Assembly: GCA_033032865.1 (NCBI GenBank)
Contig: JAWHQI010000040.1
Coordinates: 6,617,001 to 6,681,000, forward strand
Length of the DNA stretch: 64,000 bases
Direction of reading: 5' to 3'
Source of the DNA: Dactylorhiza incarnata
Lineage: Eukaryota; Streptophyta; Magnoliopsida; Asparagales; Orchidaceae
The position numbers and the translations under genes are program-made. The first letter of the stretch is position 1, and each line of letters begins with the position of its first letter. Under the pieces are notes generated by a model. That model was not told the origin of the DNA, ran no database searches, and saw only the letters and a list, made by a program, of their open reading frames with translations. Positions 52,230 through 62,864 of this stretch are shown piece by piece.

Positions 52230-54590
52230 CATATGCATGGAGCATCCACTGTCCAGATACCAGTTCTGGTTTGTGGTTGAACAACCTTCGCTCTGCACAT
52301 GTAAATTAAACATTAATAAAGACCCTCTCATGCTGGGGTCTCTTCCTTCTATCATCATATGGAGATATGAAAGAATGTGATGGTCTTCTATTGCTCTCCC
52401 TTAGGTGAAGAAGTGCTGCATTGTTATGCCAACATTATTTGGCTGTATTTCCTTTTTTGGAGCAGCAAAAACATCTTAGGATAGAAAAAGAAGGTTTTGA
52501 TGTTTGGTGATTTTGTGCAGGAAATATGCGTCGAGAAGAAATCGACGTTGTTTTAAAGTTGCGTCGAGTGAAATTTGACGTACCTGTATAGTCCCGTCGA
52601 TAATCATTCGAAGTATGATATTGTTTACGTCGAGTGTAGTTCGATGCACCCACATAGTTGCTTCGAGATGATGTCGACGCATATACTGGAGTCCGTCGAG
52701 ATGCATTCGACGCATTCCTAAAATTGCGTCGAGTTCTATTCTACGTACTATTCATATCATTCAGTGTTTGTGAATTTGAATTTTCAAATTTCTTAAGCAA
52801 GTTGATTTCTGACCTTAATTTATAATTCTTGATCATTAAATCATGTCTAGCTTTATTGTAGGCATTTGTGCTGTTTTTAAGAGTGGAAATGACAGAGTCA
52901 ATATGAGCTTGGTATTCATTTCTATATTCCTCACAAGTTTCATCCATATCTTGTATTTCAATTTTATAACTTCTGCATGTAGCACACTCATTCTTCAAGT
53001 CTATATTTTCCAAGGGTTGTGTGCCTAGGATTCCTGGTTCATCACTAGTGTCTACCCTATTAAATGTGGTGAGTTTATTAGGGTTATCTTTCTCATGTTC
53101 TTTACATGATTCTGATAAATTATTTGGTCTAGACCTGGAGGATGTTACTGGTCTATCACAAGCAAGTTTGCTAGTGAGTGATTGTGATTCTTGATTAAGA
53201 TGATTAAATCTCTTGGAGAGATTTTGTGAAATCTCTTTGATCTTTTGGCTCCTTCCATTGAGGGAGTCTTCAAAGGCTTTTGCCTTTGAGAGTTCTTTCC
53301 TTAGATCTAAATTTTCATTATCTAAGATATCTATTTCTTTTTCTTTCTTAAGCAGTTCACATTTCAGATCATTGTTGACTGAAAATGAGGGATCTTTACT
53401 AAGAGCTTTTATTTCAGATTTGATTGATTCAAGTTCCTTTTGATTGTTGATGTAATCTTGGCAAAATTCTTTAAAGCATCCTTTAAAATCTTTTGAAGAA
53501 AAATCAAGGTCTTCAAATATGCTTACCTCAATTACATCAGTGGGATCTTCAAAAGCCATTAAGCAGGTTTCTTCTAGTCCACCATCTTCATCATCATCAT
53601 ATGAGGAGGAGCTTGATTCTGAATCTGAATCACTCCAGGTTCAGCTAAGAGACCTCTCTCTCCTTTCTTCTCCTTTCGCATGAAGGATTTCTTCCAGTGC
53701 TCCTTCATCTGCTTGTTTTTCTTGTTCTTGTCTTCCTCAGGACATTCAGTAGAAATATGTCCCGACTTTCTGCAAGAAAAATAGATTATCTCCTGTTTAG
53801 GAGTTTTGTCATACCTTGGCTTGCTTGAGCTCCTCTCTCTACTTCTGGAATCTTCTGTCCTGGCCTACTTCTTGAATCTCTTAGCCAAGAGATTAAACAT
53901 TTATTCTTCAGTAGTGGAAGACTCTGCTTCTGCACTTTTTAATGCAAGAGTCCTCTCATTGGAAATAGGTTTCCTTTCTTGGGCTTCTGACTCAGCCCTG
54001 CTTTTCAGTAGTAGCTCATAGGATTTGAGCTTTCCTACGAGAGCATTAGTTGATATCTCCCTGCGGCATCTAGAATCTCTGATAGCCCAGATTCTAGAGT
54101 CCCATGTGCAAGGGAAGCACATGAGGAGCTTGTCATTAATCTCTTTCAGAGATATTTCCTTGTCAAGCCCTCTCAGCTCATTTATGATGATGCTGAATCT
54201 GTCATACATTTATGTAATGCTTTCATCATTCTTTTTCTTGAAATTCTCATATTGAGATATGAGAAGAGCCTTTTTGTCTTTCCTCTCATCAGAGCTTCCT
54301 TCAACTAGTCTGGAGAGAGATTCCCAGATCTCTTTTGCAGAGTTGCAATCAACAACTTTCTGAAATATGTCATCAGACATGGTTGACACCAGTATGTTCA
54401 TGGCCTTGACATCACATGCCTTGACCTTCTTCTCATCCTCAGTCCATTCTGCTCTGGGAACTTAGGTTTGTATGACCTTTCCAGTGGAGTCTTTCCTTAT
54501 TGGGGCTGGAGGACCTGTGAGGATGACATTGAAAATTTCCTCATCAATAGAATTCATATATAGTTTTATTCTGGCCTTCCAGAGTGTAAC
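52230..54590 (-). pseudogene. Copia element B gag and protease start, broken
   Basis: On minus from 54590: KARIKLYMNSIDEEIF, then AMNILVSTMSDDIFQKVVDC (54401-54210) and NDKLLMCFPCTWDSRIWAI (54209-53901), all close to the gag of element A. A degraded CCHC region lies near 53790. A coiled coil spans 53559-52741, a TRRNF-type repeat 52700-52520, and a second knuckle near 52455 (CFCCSKKGNTAK) has lost its His. The protease site WYLDSGCSMHMTGD lies at about 52280-52230, cut by the LARD-like element. In-frame stops occur at about 54462, 54207, 53900 and elsewhere. Confidence 0.88.
52525..52745. repeat. GCGTCGA motif array inside gag of element B
   Basis: Half-sites such as gcgtcgagaagaaatcgacg and cgtcgagatgcattcgacgc repeat with a period near 36 bp. 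The position corresponds to 30540-30775 in element A. Confidence 0.75.
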
Positions 54591-55948
54591 CTTTTTTTAT
54601 CTTTTACACTAGTGTGGAATTCTCCTGATGAAAGATATAGCATAAAGGGATCCATCCAGGAATTTTTATGACCGATCTGCATTACTGACTCTTCCTCAAT
54701 TGCTGGATGGAAGAGATCTGATGTGGCTCCTCCTGATGATAACCCGAATTTAGCTAAGTGATCTGCATCTGAATTTTCTGATCGAGGGATATGTTGGATA
54801 GTAAAACTTTTGAACTTCTCGATCTCTTGTTTTACCATCTTCTGATATTTCTTCAGGATCGGTTCTCTAGTTTCACAGGTGTTGTTTACTAGAGACGCCA
54901 TAACTAATGAATCTGTTTTAACCATGATATCTTTGATACCTAATTCTTTGGCGAAACGGAGTCCTGCTAAGAGGGCTTCATATTCTGCCTGGTTATTGGT
55001 GACTAAAAAGTGAAATTTCAAAGCTTGATTTATTCTAACTCCATTCGGGTTAACCAAGATTACACCAGCTCCTGAAGAATTTTTCCTGAAGCCCCATCAA
55101 CATAAATTATCCAAGGTATATGTTTTTCGATATCATCCTCAGATTCATTATTTGCTGTATCAACTAAGAAATCAACTAATACCTGTGCTTTTATGCCTGT
55201 TCGAGGGACATATGAGATATTGAATTCACTTAACTCGATAGCCCATTTAGCCAACCTGCCTGAATGTTCTGGTTTTCCTAGCACATTCTTCAGGGGTAGA
55301 TCTGTCACTACTTGAATTGAATGGGCTTGAAAATAAGGTCTGAGTTTTCTAGCTGAAATGATAAGTGCTAAAGCAAGCTTTTCTAATATCGGATACCTGG
55401 TTTCTGCATTTTTCAGGATTCTACTGACGTAGTAAACTGGAAATTGCTTCTTCTTTTCTTCTCTTACTAAAACTGAGCTAATTGCATCGGCTCCAACACC
55501 TAAATATAAAAATAATTTTACACCCTCACGGGGACTTTGGAGGAGATGGATCAATGTTAGTTGTTTCTTCAGCTGGGTGAATGCTGAATCACATTCTTCT
55601 GTCCATTCGAACTTGGAGGCTTTCCTGAGAATTCTGAAGAAGGGAGCACTTTTATATCCTGATCGAGATATAAATCGGCTTAACCCTGCCATTCTACCTC
55701 CCAACTGCTGAACCTCTTTTGGCGACCTTGGAGGTGCCATTTCAAGAATTGCCTTAACCTTATCTGGATTAGGTTCGAGGCCATCAGGAGTCAAAAGATG
55801 TCCTAAGAACTTACCCTTGTTAGCGCCAAAAACACATTTCAGCGGGTTTAGCCTCATATTGAATATTCTGAGTGTTGAGAAGGTTTCTTCAAGGTCTTCT
55901 ATGTGAATCGAAAATTATTTACTTTTGATAAGAAGGTCATCCACATAT
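54590..55948 (-). pseudogene. Tat-type gypsy fragment: RT end, RNase H and second RNase H
   Basis: Read on minus from 55948: YVDDLLIKSK (RT catalytic block), then a TAA, then RLNPLKCVFGANKGKFLGH and the rest of RT. RNase H follows (LFLYLGVGADAISSVLV, ILEKLALALI; the first catalytic Asp region is altered). After a break near 55060 comes a second, archaeal-like RNase H (IYVDGASG, NNQAEYEALLAGLRFA, RSENSDADHLAK). A second RNase H is a mark of Tat/Ogre gypsy elements. It is truncated at both sides: by an LTR element at 55949 and by a junction with copia gag at 54590. Confidence 0.88.
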
Positions 55949-58002
55949 TGTAACACCCCAAAAATCGTAGTCCAGCGAGGTAGGCGGAGTGGTAGCGTCG
56001 CGCTCGGAATAGGCTGAAAATTCCATAGCAGGTTCTTCGCGCACGCTCATTGGCCTCCTTCGCGCACGACCAGTGGTCGTGCGCCTGATCGTGCGTTAAT
56101 TCGCAAAGGTTGAATGTCGGCTGATCGTGTAGCGCACGATCAGGGGATGTTGGCCACGCACGATCACTGACCGTGCGCCGCTGCCCGTGCGCACTGTTTA
56201 TTCTGCTCCGCGAAAAGTGACGGGGATGACGATCCGGCCGTCCAAGAATCTTGGGATTTGATCCAGCGGCTGCGATGGTTGGCTGGGGGGTTTTAGGTCT
56301 TGGTAGAGGAGTTAAACCCTCATATTTCCAAGTCATTTCTCTCTCTTAGGTTGGAGAATGGAGGAGGAGGCAAGGAGGAAGGAGAAGGGGAATCCGCCAT
56401 TGCCAGAGCTTCGGAGCTCCGTTCGCCGATCCGAGACCGGCAACGCGTAGAGGGCGTCGAGGCGCTTCTTCTCCACCGTTTGTTTGCAAGCTTCTCATGG
56501 CTAGGAGGAGATCTCAAAAGGTAACGACATTTCTCCTCCCGGTCTTTAGGATGCGTGCATGGCATCCCTTTAATTTCTGCATTTTGGCACCGGATCCGTC
56601 GAGTGAGAGGGGTCCGGGTCGCCTTGGTTCAAAAGGAACCATCGGGTTGATTGAGTCCGTCCCCGACTTGATTTGCACTAGAGATCCGCTCCGTTAGCGG
56701 ATTAGGCATTGTGGGTGAAGCCGGATTTGTGGCCGTTGGTCCGATTCGGTGATGTTGATTTACGCGCATTTTAGGGGTTTTGTTAGAAATCCGGAAACTG
56801 CGAACTCATCGTTGTGATGCCCTCGTAGCTTCGTGTGTTAACGAACGTTGGGTTTAGGGCGGATAAATAATGTGCGGAATATGGGGCTTGTGATGCCTAG
56901 TGTTGTGCGAAGGCGCGATTGGTCTTTGTGGTCGGCTGGCTATTCCGTGAAGACTGAGATTCACGCGTGGAGAGTGTCCCGACAAGATTAGTCCCTTCGA
57001 TTGTTGACTGACGAGAATGTCTGTGCTACGGATGAGTTCGTTGATGGTCGCCTGGCGAGGCAATCGGTGGACGTTGTCCCGAGAGTAAGTCCAGGGCCTT
57101 GGGACGTTTTGGTTAGCCATAATTCTTAGTATTGGTCTTGGTGTGTTGTTGGCGGCCCGAGCGTGTGAGCTGTTAGACAAGCCCGATGGCATGGTGAGCC
57201 AGGCGAGGTGGGTCTCAGCGAGAGCTCTTGGCCTTGGGTTATGATGCCCTTGCGGGGAAATGATAAGTACCCTTGTGTTTGTGATGTGATGATGATGTAT
57301 GATGATGTGATAGATTCATACGCTTTAGGGTGCCTTGGGTGAAACCCGGGTTTGAATTCATTTTGCATTGGTAGGCCCCTTTTTATTATCTGCTCAACAT
57401 AGAAATGAGAATGCTGTATGTGACACTCATACCTGTTTTTATGTTGTTTCCTTTTATGTACATTTGCATATGAAGTGCTGACTTGCAGGGTGAAGTAGTT
57501 CCCCGGGGTCCGCTAGGACGGCCGGGAGGAGGGATGTTGTTACACCGTTTGTGGTCAGCCATAGCTGACCCTCGTTTACCGTTCTTTGTGATTTGGTTGC
57601 AGGGCAAGAATCGCAGGCTGGACCAAGCGCGCCGGCCAAAAAGGCCTAAAGCCTCATGAAGTGTTTACCTTGTCTTCATGCACTTCTATTATTACATTTT
57701 GTTGTAACCGGCTTGCATGCTGAGGTAGTTTAGGTAAAACTACTATCTGTCCCCTTTTGTTGGGATGCCCTTTTGTGTTGAATGTTTGGTGATTTGGACT
57801 GTGGTTATGTATGACCTTAAGGCCAGTTGGACTCCTATGTAATGTGGACAATATCTGTGTTTTATGTCTGTTTCCGCTGTGTTGTCTGAGTTTTGAGAAT
57901 GGGTAGTTAATATCATCTTTTAATACTGATGCTGTGGTGGTTATATGCTATGGGGTCCCGGCCAGACCCATATTATATGATCATTGCAGGAGAGGTGTTA
58001 CA
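55949..58002 (+). repeat. 5' LTR of the chromovirus-like element
   Basis: It starts TGTAACACCCC and ends GGTGTTACA (inverted ends). U3 carries an array of gcgcacgat/atcgtgcgc motifs at 56035-56205, including a palindrome at 56062-56084. Open frames inside are not believed coding. Confidence 0.92.
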
Positions 58003-58005
58003 ATT

Positions 58006-58016
58006 TGGTATCAGAG
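58006..58016 (+). promoter_or_regulatory. Primer-binding site of the chromovirus-like element
   Basis: tggtatcagag, a perfect initiator-Met tRNA match, four bases after the LTR. Confidence 0.9.
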
Positions 58017-58165
58017 ATAGGTTTGCGTATTCTTATGAGGTCTAGTGTATTTGGATCGCGTTAGAGATTGTCCACATAGGAGTACTGTGCGGGATCATGA
58101 GTATCCCTGCATTTGAGTCTTGCGAATAGAGCTTGATAAGTCTTCTTCCTTGCTAATGCTAGGAT

Positions 58166-59382
58166 GTTGGCGACGATGCGGGGACGTCGAGGAGGCAAGA
58201 GGAGCCTTCGGGAAGCAGTGCGACTGCTCCGGGCCTCGTTAATGTGGGCGTGTCCCCGGCTGATTTCTGTCGCATGCTAGCGGAAGCAATGGTAGCGGCC
58301 CAAGCTGGAGCGATGCCACGTGTTCCGACACCGGTGGTGCAAGTTGCGACTCCTGTTACTCCGGCGACTACGCCGTCTACACCGGATGTCGAAGTGAGGC
58401 AAGAAGAGCCAATAGCGGAGAGAGCTATTCCGATGGGTGATCGATTCATGAAATACTTCTTGAGTTTCCACCCTTCGACATTCAAGAGAGTGGGCACTCC
58501 AACGGATGCCGAGGATTGGCTTTCGAGGATCCAGGAGCTCTTGAAGGCAGCTGAGACCCCAGCTGAGAGGCAGTCTCACTTTGCGAGTTTCATGTTAGAG
58601 GGCGATGCGAAGTTGTGGTGGGTGAACCATAACAGGCGCCATTTTGTTGGACGTGTGCCGTCCATGGAGGAGTTCGGGAACGCTTTCCTCAAACGTTATA
58701 TTCCGTCCTCGACAAGGTTAGCACTGCAGCGACAGTTTCTGCATTTGGTGCAGCGGGAGAAGACAGTGGATGAATATCTGCAAGAGTTCACTCATTTGGG
58801 TCGTTATGCGGGAACGACCATGGCAGATGATGAAGAGAGGGATAATCTCTTCTATCAAGGGCAGAGAGAAAATTTAAGGCAACCACTCATAGCCTTGAAG
58901 AATGAGGGATTCAATGAATTGGTCGAAGCCGCTCACACACTGGAGAGCGACTTGGAGCGAACCCAACGACGAAAGGGTGTTGCGGCAAAGCAGGGAGAAG
59001 GAAAGCCTTCTCAGTCCCAATCTCAGTGGAAGTCTGAGGGAAACCGATACAAGAAGAAACCCCGTCCTAATAGGACTGGGAGTGAAGTGGCGCACCCTTG
59101 GGAGAATTTCGATTCAAAGGACCGTTGAATTGTTACCAGTGTGGCAAGGTGGGTCACATTAGTCGATTTTGTACTGAGGGCGGAGCTGAGCCAGAGCCGA
59201 GACAGGAACAATCGGGGCGTTCCGGTCCTAGTGTTGTAGAGAAGGGGAAAGCAGCGGAGTCAAGTGCTTTGCGGTTTCCTCCAGTGCAGCCGAGAGGATA
59301 TAATCTTGGGCAGCAGGAAGCGATACGTCAACCCGACGTGGTGACAGGTACGAAAAGTTTAAGTTTTCGTTTGTTATTATAA
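58166..59382 (+). pseudogene. Chromovirus gag with zinc knuckle, frameshifted
   Basis: The frame opens after a TAG near 58163 with no ATG before the conserved part, so the start codon seems lost. Residues read FHPSTFKRVGTPTDAEDWL, then the capsid core (FLKRYIPSSTRLALQRQFLH, LTHLGRYAG-like). It closes at 59126-59128. A shifted frame from about 59098 holds CYQCGKVGHISRFC (59135-59176), a perfect CCHC knuckle, and a linker to 59382. Confidence 0.88.
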
Positions 59383-59428
59383 TGTAGGTTGCGGCCTTTT
59401 ATGTTTATTTTGCACGTGGTTAGGTTTC

Positions 59429-59920
59429 GTGCTAGTTTCGGGCTACCCCTCTCGAGTGTTATTCTACACGGGGGCGTCACACTCTTTTCTTGCGGAAAGT
59501 TTTATTCAGAAGATTGGTGCTGAGTCCGTAGAGGCAGAAGTGGAGCTGAGTGTGCGTATGCCGAATGGGTCTTTCATGACTACCATAAGGAAGGGACGCA
59601 TTATGATGCAACTTGGCGATTATGATTTCGTGTTGGTAGCAGCGATTCTTCCACTAGCCGAATTCGACGTTATCTTAGGGATGGACTGGCTTGCAGCACA
59701 TCGAGCTAGTCTCGACTGCCAGTTGAAGGTGGTAACCCTGAGATGTGAAGGTAGAGCAGAAGTCAAGTTTGAAGGCCTAAGCGGAGTTGCTTGCTCCCTG
59801 ATTTTATGCCGTGCAAATGAGGCGTGCGGTAAACCAAGGAGGCGAGGCGTTTTTGGCTTTGTTGGAGACTCACTCCACAAAGTTGGCCATTGGAGAAGTT
59901 CCGGTGGTGGAAGAATTTGA
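59429..59920 (+). pseudogene. Chromovirus aspartic protease
   Basis: The active-site segment reads FYTGASHSFL; the catalytic Asp is replaced by Tyr (codon TAC at 59465-59467). Downstream FDVILGMDWLAAHRA is the usual second block. The frame breaks near 59800 before RT. Confidence 0.85.
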
Positions 59921-62540
59921 GGACGTATTCCCCGAGGAGCTTCCGGGAGCACCTCCTCAGCGTGAGATCGATTTTTCGATCGAGTTGGTACCGGGTGCGA
60001 GGCCGGTGTCGCGTCCTCCATTTAGGATGGCACCGAAGGAACTGACCGACTTAAAGGTTCAATTGCAGGAGTTGTTAGTGCAAGGGTACATTAGGCCCAG
60101 CTCTTCGCCGTGGAGCGCGCCGGTATTGTTTGTGAAGAAGAAAGACGGAAGTATGCGGTTGTGTATCGACTACCGTGAATTGAATAAATTGACCGTTAAG
60201 AATAAATATCCGATTCCGCGAATCAATGGTTTATTCGACCAGTTAGTAGGGTCGGTGGTGTACTCCAAGTTAGACTTGAAGTCGGGGTACTACCAGTTGA
60301 AGATTCGAGAAGAGGACATCGCTAAGACAGCGTTTGGGACTCGGTATGGCCATTACGAGTTTTCGGTGATGCCGTTCGGATTGACGAACGCGCCATCTGT
60401 CTTCATGGATCTGATGAACCAGGTTTTTTAACCGTTTCTAGATTCGTTCGTGGTGGTGTTTATTGATGACATTTTGGTGTACTCAAAAACAGAGGCAGAG
60501 CATGAGTCTCACTTGAGGCAAGTATTGCAGACTCTAAGGGAGAATCAGCTTTATGCTAAGTTCTCAAAATGCGAGTTTTGGATCGAGAAGGTGGCTTTCT
60601 TGGGTCATGTAATTAGTGTAGATGGGGTGGCAGTAGATCCAGTGAAGATTGAAGCCATTAGGGATTGGCCTGTATTAAGAACTGTGGCGGAAGTCCGGAG
60701 CTTCCTTGGACTAGCCGGTTATTATAGAAGGTTAGTGGAGAACTTTTCGCGGATGGCGTTGCCCCTCACAACTCTCACTCGCAAGGACCAAAGGTTCGTA
60801 TGGACTCCGGAGTGTGCCCGTGCATTTGAGAATTTGAAGGAAAGGTTGATGTCTGCTCCAATCCTTAGTCTTCCTAGTGGGACGGAAGGATTTCAGATTT
60901 TCAGCAACGCGTCAGGTTGCGGGTTGGGTTGCGTGCTGGTGCAGCACGACGAGGTGATAGCATATGGGTCAAGGCAGTTAAAGACTCAAGAGAGGAATTA
61001 TCCCGTCCACGATCTGGAGTTGGCGGCGGTAATTTTTGCGCTAAAATTGTGGAGGCACTACGTTTATGGTGCAAAGGTGGAGATCTTCACGGATCACAAA
61101 AGCCTGAGGTATCTCCTGGACCAGAAGGATTTGAATATGCGCCAGTGTAGGTGGGTCGAGTTCCTTGGGGACTACGACGTGGAGATTCAGTATACGCTGG
61201 GTAAAGCCAACATGGTGGCGGATGCCTTGAGTAGGAAGTACTCCGGGCAAGGTAATTGGATGGCGGCGCATGATGAGCGTTTGATACGAGACCTAGAGTC
61301 CCTGGATATTTCTTGTGTGGCAAGAGGCGAGTCTGACGTGGCTCATTTGAACTGGATGGAAATGCAGTATGAATTAACGGATCGAATCCGAGAGGCGACG
61401 AGCGGAGATGAAGAGTGCCAACAGTGGGCGTTGGAGGCTCAACAAAGTGAAGGCACGGCTTTGGAGATGGTTGGTGGGATTCTGAAGAGAGACGGAAGGA
61501 TCTGTATTCCGCGCTTTGGCAAGCTTCGCGAGGAGTTGATGTTTGAAGCTCACTTTACGAAGTACTCCGTTCATCCAGGAAGTACAAAGATGTACGCGGA
61601 TATGAAGAAATCCTTTTGGTGGCCTGGGATGAAGCGGGATGCAGCCGAGTACGTGAGCCGATGTCAGACTTGTGCCTTGGTGAAGGCTGAGTGCCAAAGG
61701 CCCGGTGGGTTCTTGAAGCCTCTCCCTATTCCCGAATGGAAGTTCGATGACATCTCCATGGATTTTGTACATGGGTTGCCTCGATCGCAGCAGGGTAACA
61801 ATGCGATTTGGGTGATAGTGGATCGCCTGACCAAGGTGGCTCACTTCATTCTGAATCAGAAGGGTGATAGCGTGGAGAAGCTCATGGAGCTCTATGTTCG
61901 AAACATTGTGCGATTACATGGGATTCCGAAAAGCATCGTTAGTGATCGCGATGGGCGTTTCACTTCGAAGGACTGGAGGCTAGTACAGAAGAGCTTAGGC
62001 ACAAAGCTCAAGTTTAGTACCGTGTTCCATCCGCAGACCGATGGTCAGACAGAGCGAACGAACCGTACGAAGGAGGACATGTTGAGAATGTGTGCTCTCG
62101 ACTTTGGTAATGGTTGGGAAGACCACCTCTTCATGGTGGAGTTCGCCTATAACAATAGCTTCCAGGCAAGTATCAAAATGGCGCCCTATGAAGCTTTGTA
62201 TGGAAGGAAGTGTCGAACGCCGATGTCTTGGGCAGAGGTGGGAGACACTAAGTTGTTGGGAAAGCAAGTGGTGGAAGATGCTTGCAAGATTGTGCGGACG
62301 ATTCAGGAGCGCATGAAGGTTCCTCAGGATCAACAAGCAAAGTATTTCAACGCGCGCCACAGAAGTGTGGAGTTTGCAGTGGGCGACATGGTCTACCTGA
62401 AGGTCAAGCCGTTCAAGGGTGTTTCACGCGTGCGGCGACTCTTTGAGTCCGCGGTATCTGGTTCCATTCGAGGTTACGGAATGTGTAGGCGAAGCAGCCT
62501 ATCGTTTGGCGTTATCCGCAGAGCTGAGTGGATTACATGA
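59811..62540 (+). pseudogene. Chromovirus RT, RNase H and integrase
   Basis: One frame with a single TAA at 60429-60431. [51 protein letters not shown], then [11 protein letters not shown] with the catalytic Asp pair just after the stop. RNase [13 protein letters not shown] (normally Asp-Ala-Ser, here Asn-Ala-Ser), [21 protein letters not shown]. Integrase: [30 protein letters not shown] zinc end, core [19 protein letters not shown] and the [10 protein letters not shown] segment with Glu. The frame is lost near 62425, in the C-terminal domain. Confidence 0.93.
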
Positions 62541-62815
62541 CGTCTTCCACGTCTCTGTGTTGAGGAAAGCTTTGGTGGAGCCGAGCGTCGTAGTCGAAGC
62601 GGCGACGGTGCCGGTGATGGAGGATTTGGGGACGAGGGTTCGTCCGGTTGGCGTGGAGGATTCGGAAGTCCGGCAGTTGCGCAACAAGGAAGTCAAACTT
62701 GTAAAGGTGCGATGAGACAACTGCGGGCGAGACGAATTCTCTTGGGAGCGTGAGCAAGCAATGTGGGAGGATTTCGCAGAACTTTTTGCTCCAGGTATGC
62801 TTTATGAATCTCCTG
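62419..62815 (+). pseudogene. Chromovirus integrase C-terminus with chromodomain-like tail
   Basis: Contains [16 protein letters not shown] and [12 protein letters not shown] (the GPY/F-like module), then VRQLRNKEVKLVKVR. A TGA at 62713-62715 takes the place of the Trp expected next, and FSWEREQAMWEDFAELF follows in frame. This is a chromodomain-like pattern of Tekay/Del-type chromoviruses, which guides insertion to marked chromatin. Confidence 0.75.
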
Positions 62816-62849
62816 TTTAAATTCTGAAATTTCGAGGATGAAATTCTTT

Positions 62850-62864
62850 TAAGGGGGGTGGAGT
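62850..62864 (+). promoter_or_regulatory. Polypurine tract of the chromovirus-like element
   Basis: ttaaggggggtggag followed by t and the 3' LTR start TGTAACACC at 62865. Confidence 0.88.

Larger units (their letters stand above)
37725..54590 (-). mobile_element. Copia element B: Sirevirus-like, with pol, split and 5'-truncated
   Basis: Read leftward from 54590: gag (54590-52230), protease start (52358-52230), then a foreign element (45557-52224), then protease rest, integrase, RT and RNase H (45541-42402), extra ORF (41900-40317), polypurine tract and 3' LTR (about 40121-37725). The 5' LTR and the first gag residues are missing; at 54590 the sequence changes to a gypsy fragment. It is the pol-bearing relative of element A, but has many stops and frameshifts. 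Confidence 0.88.

Noticed and set aside
56300..56524. 74-codon frame repeated at 63167-63439
   Set aside because: Within the LTRs; no similarity, probably transcribed leader.
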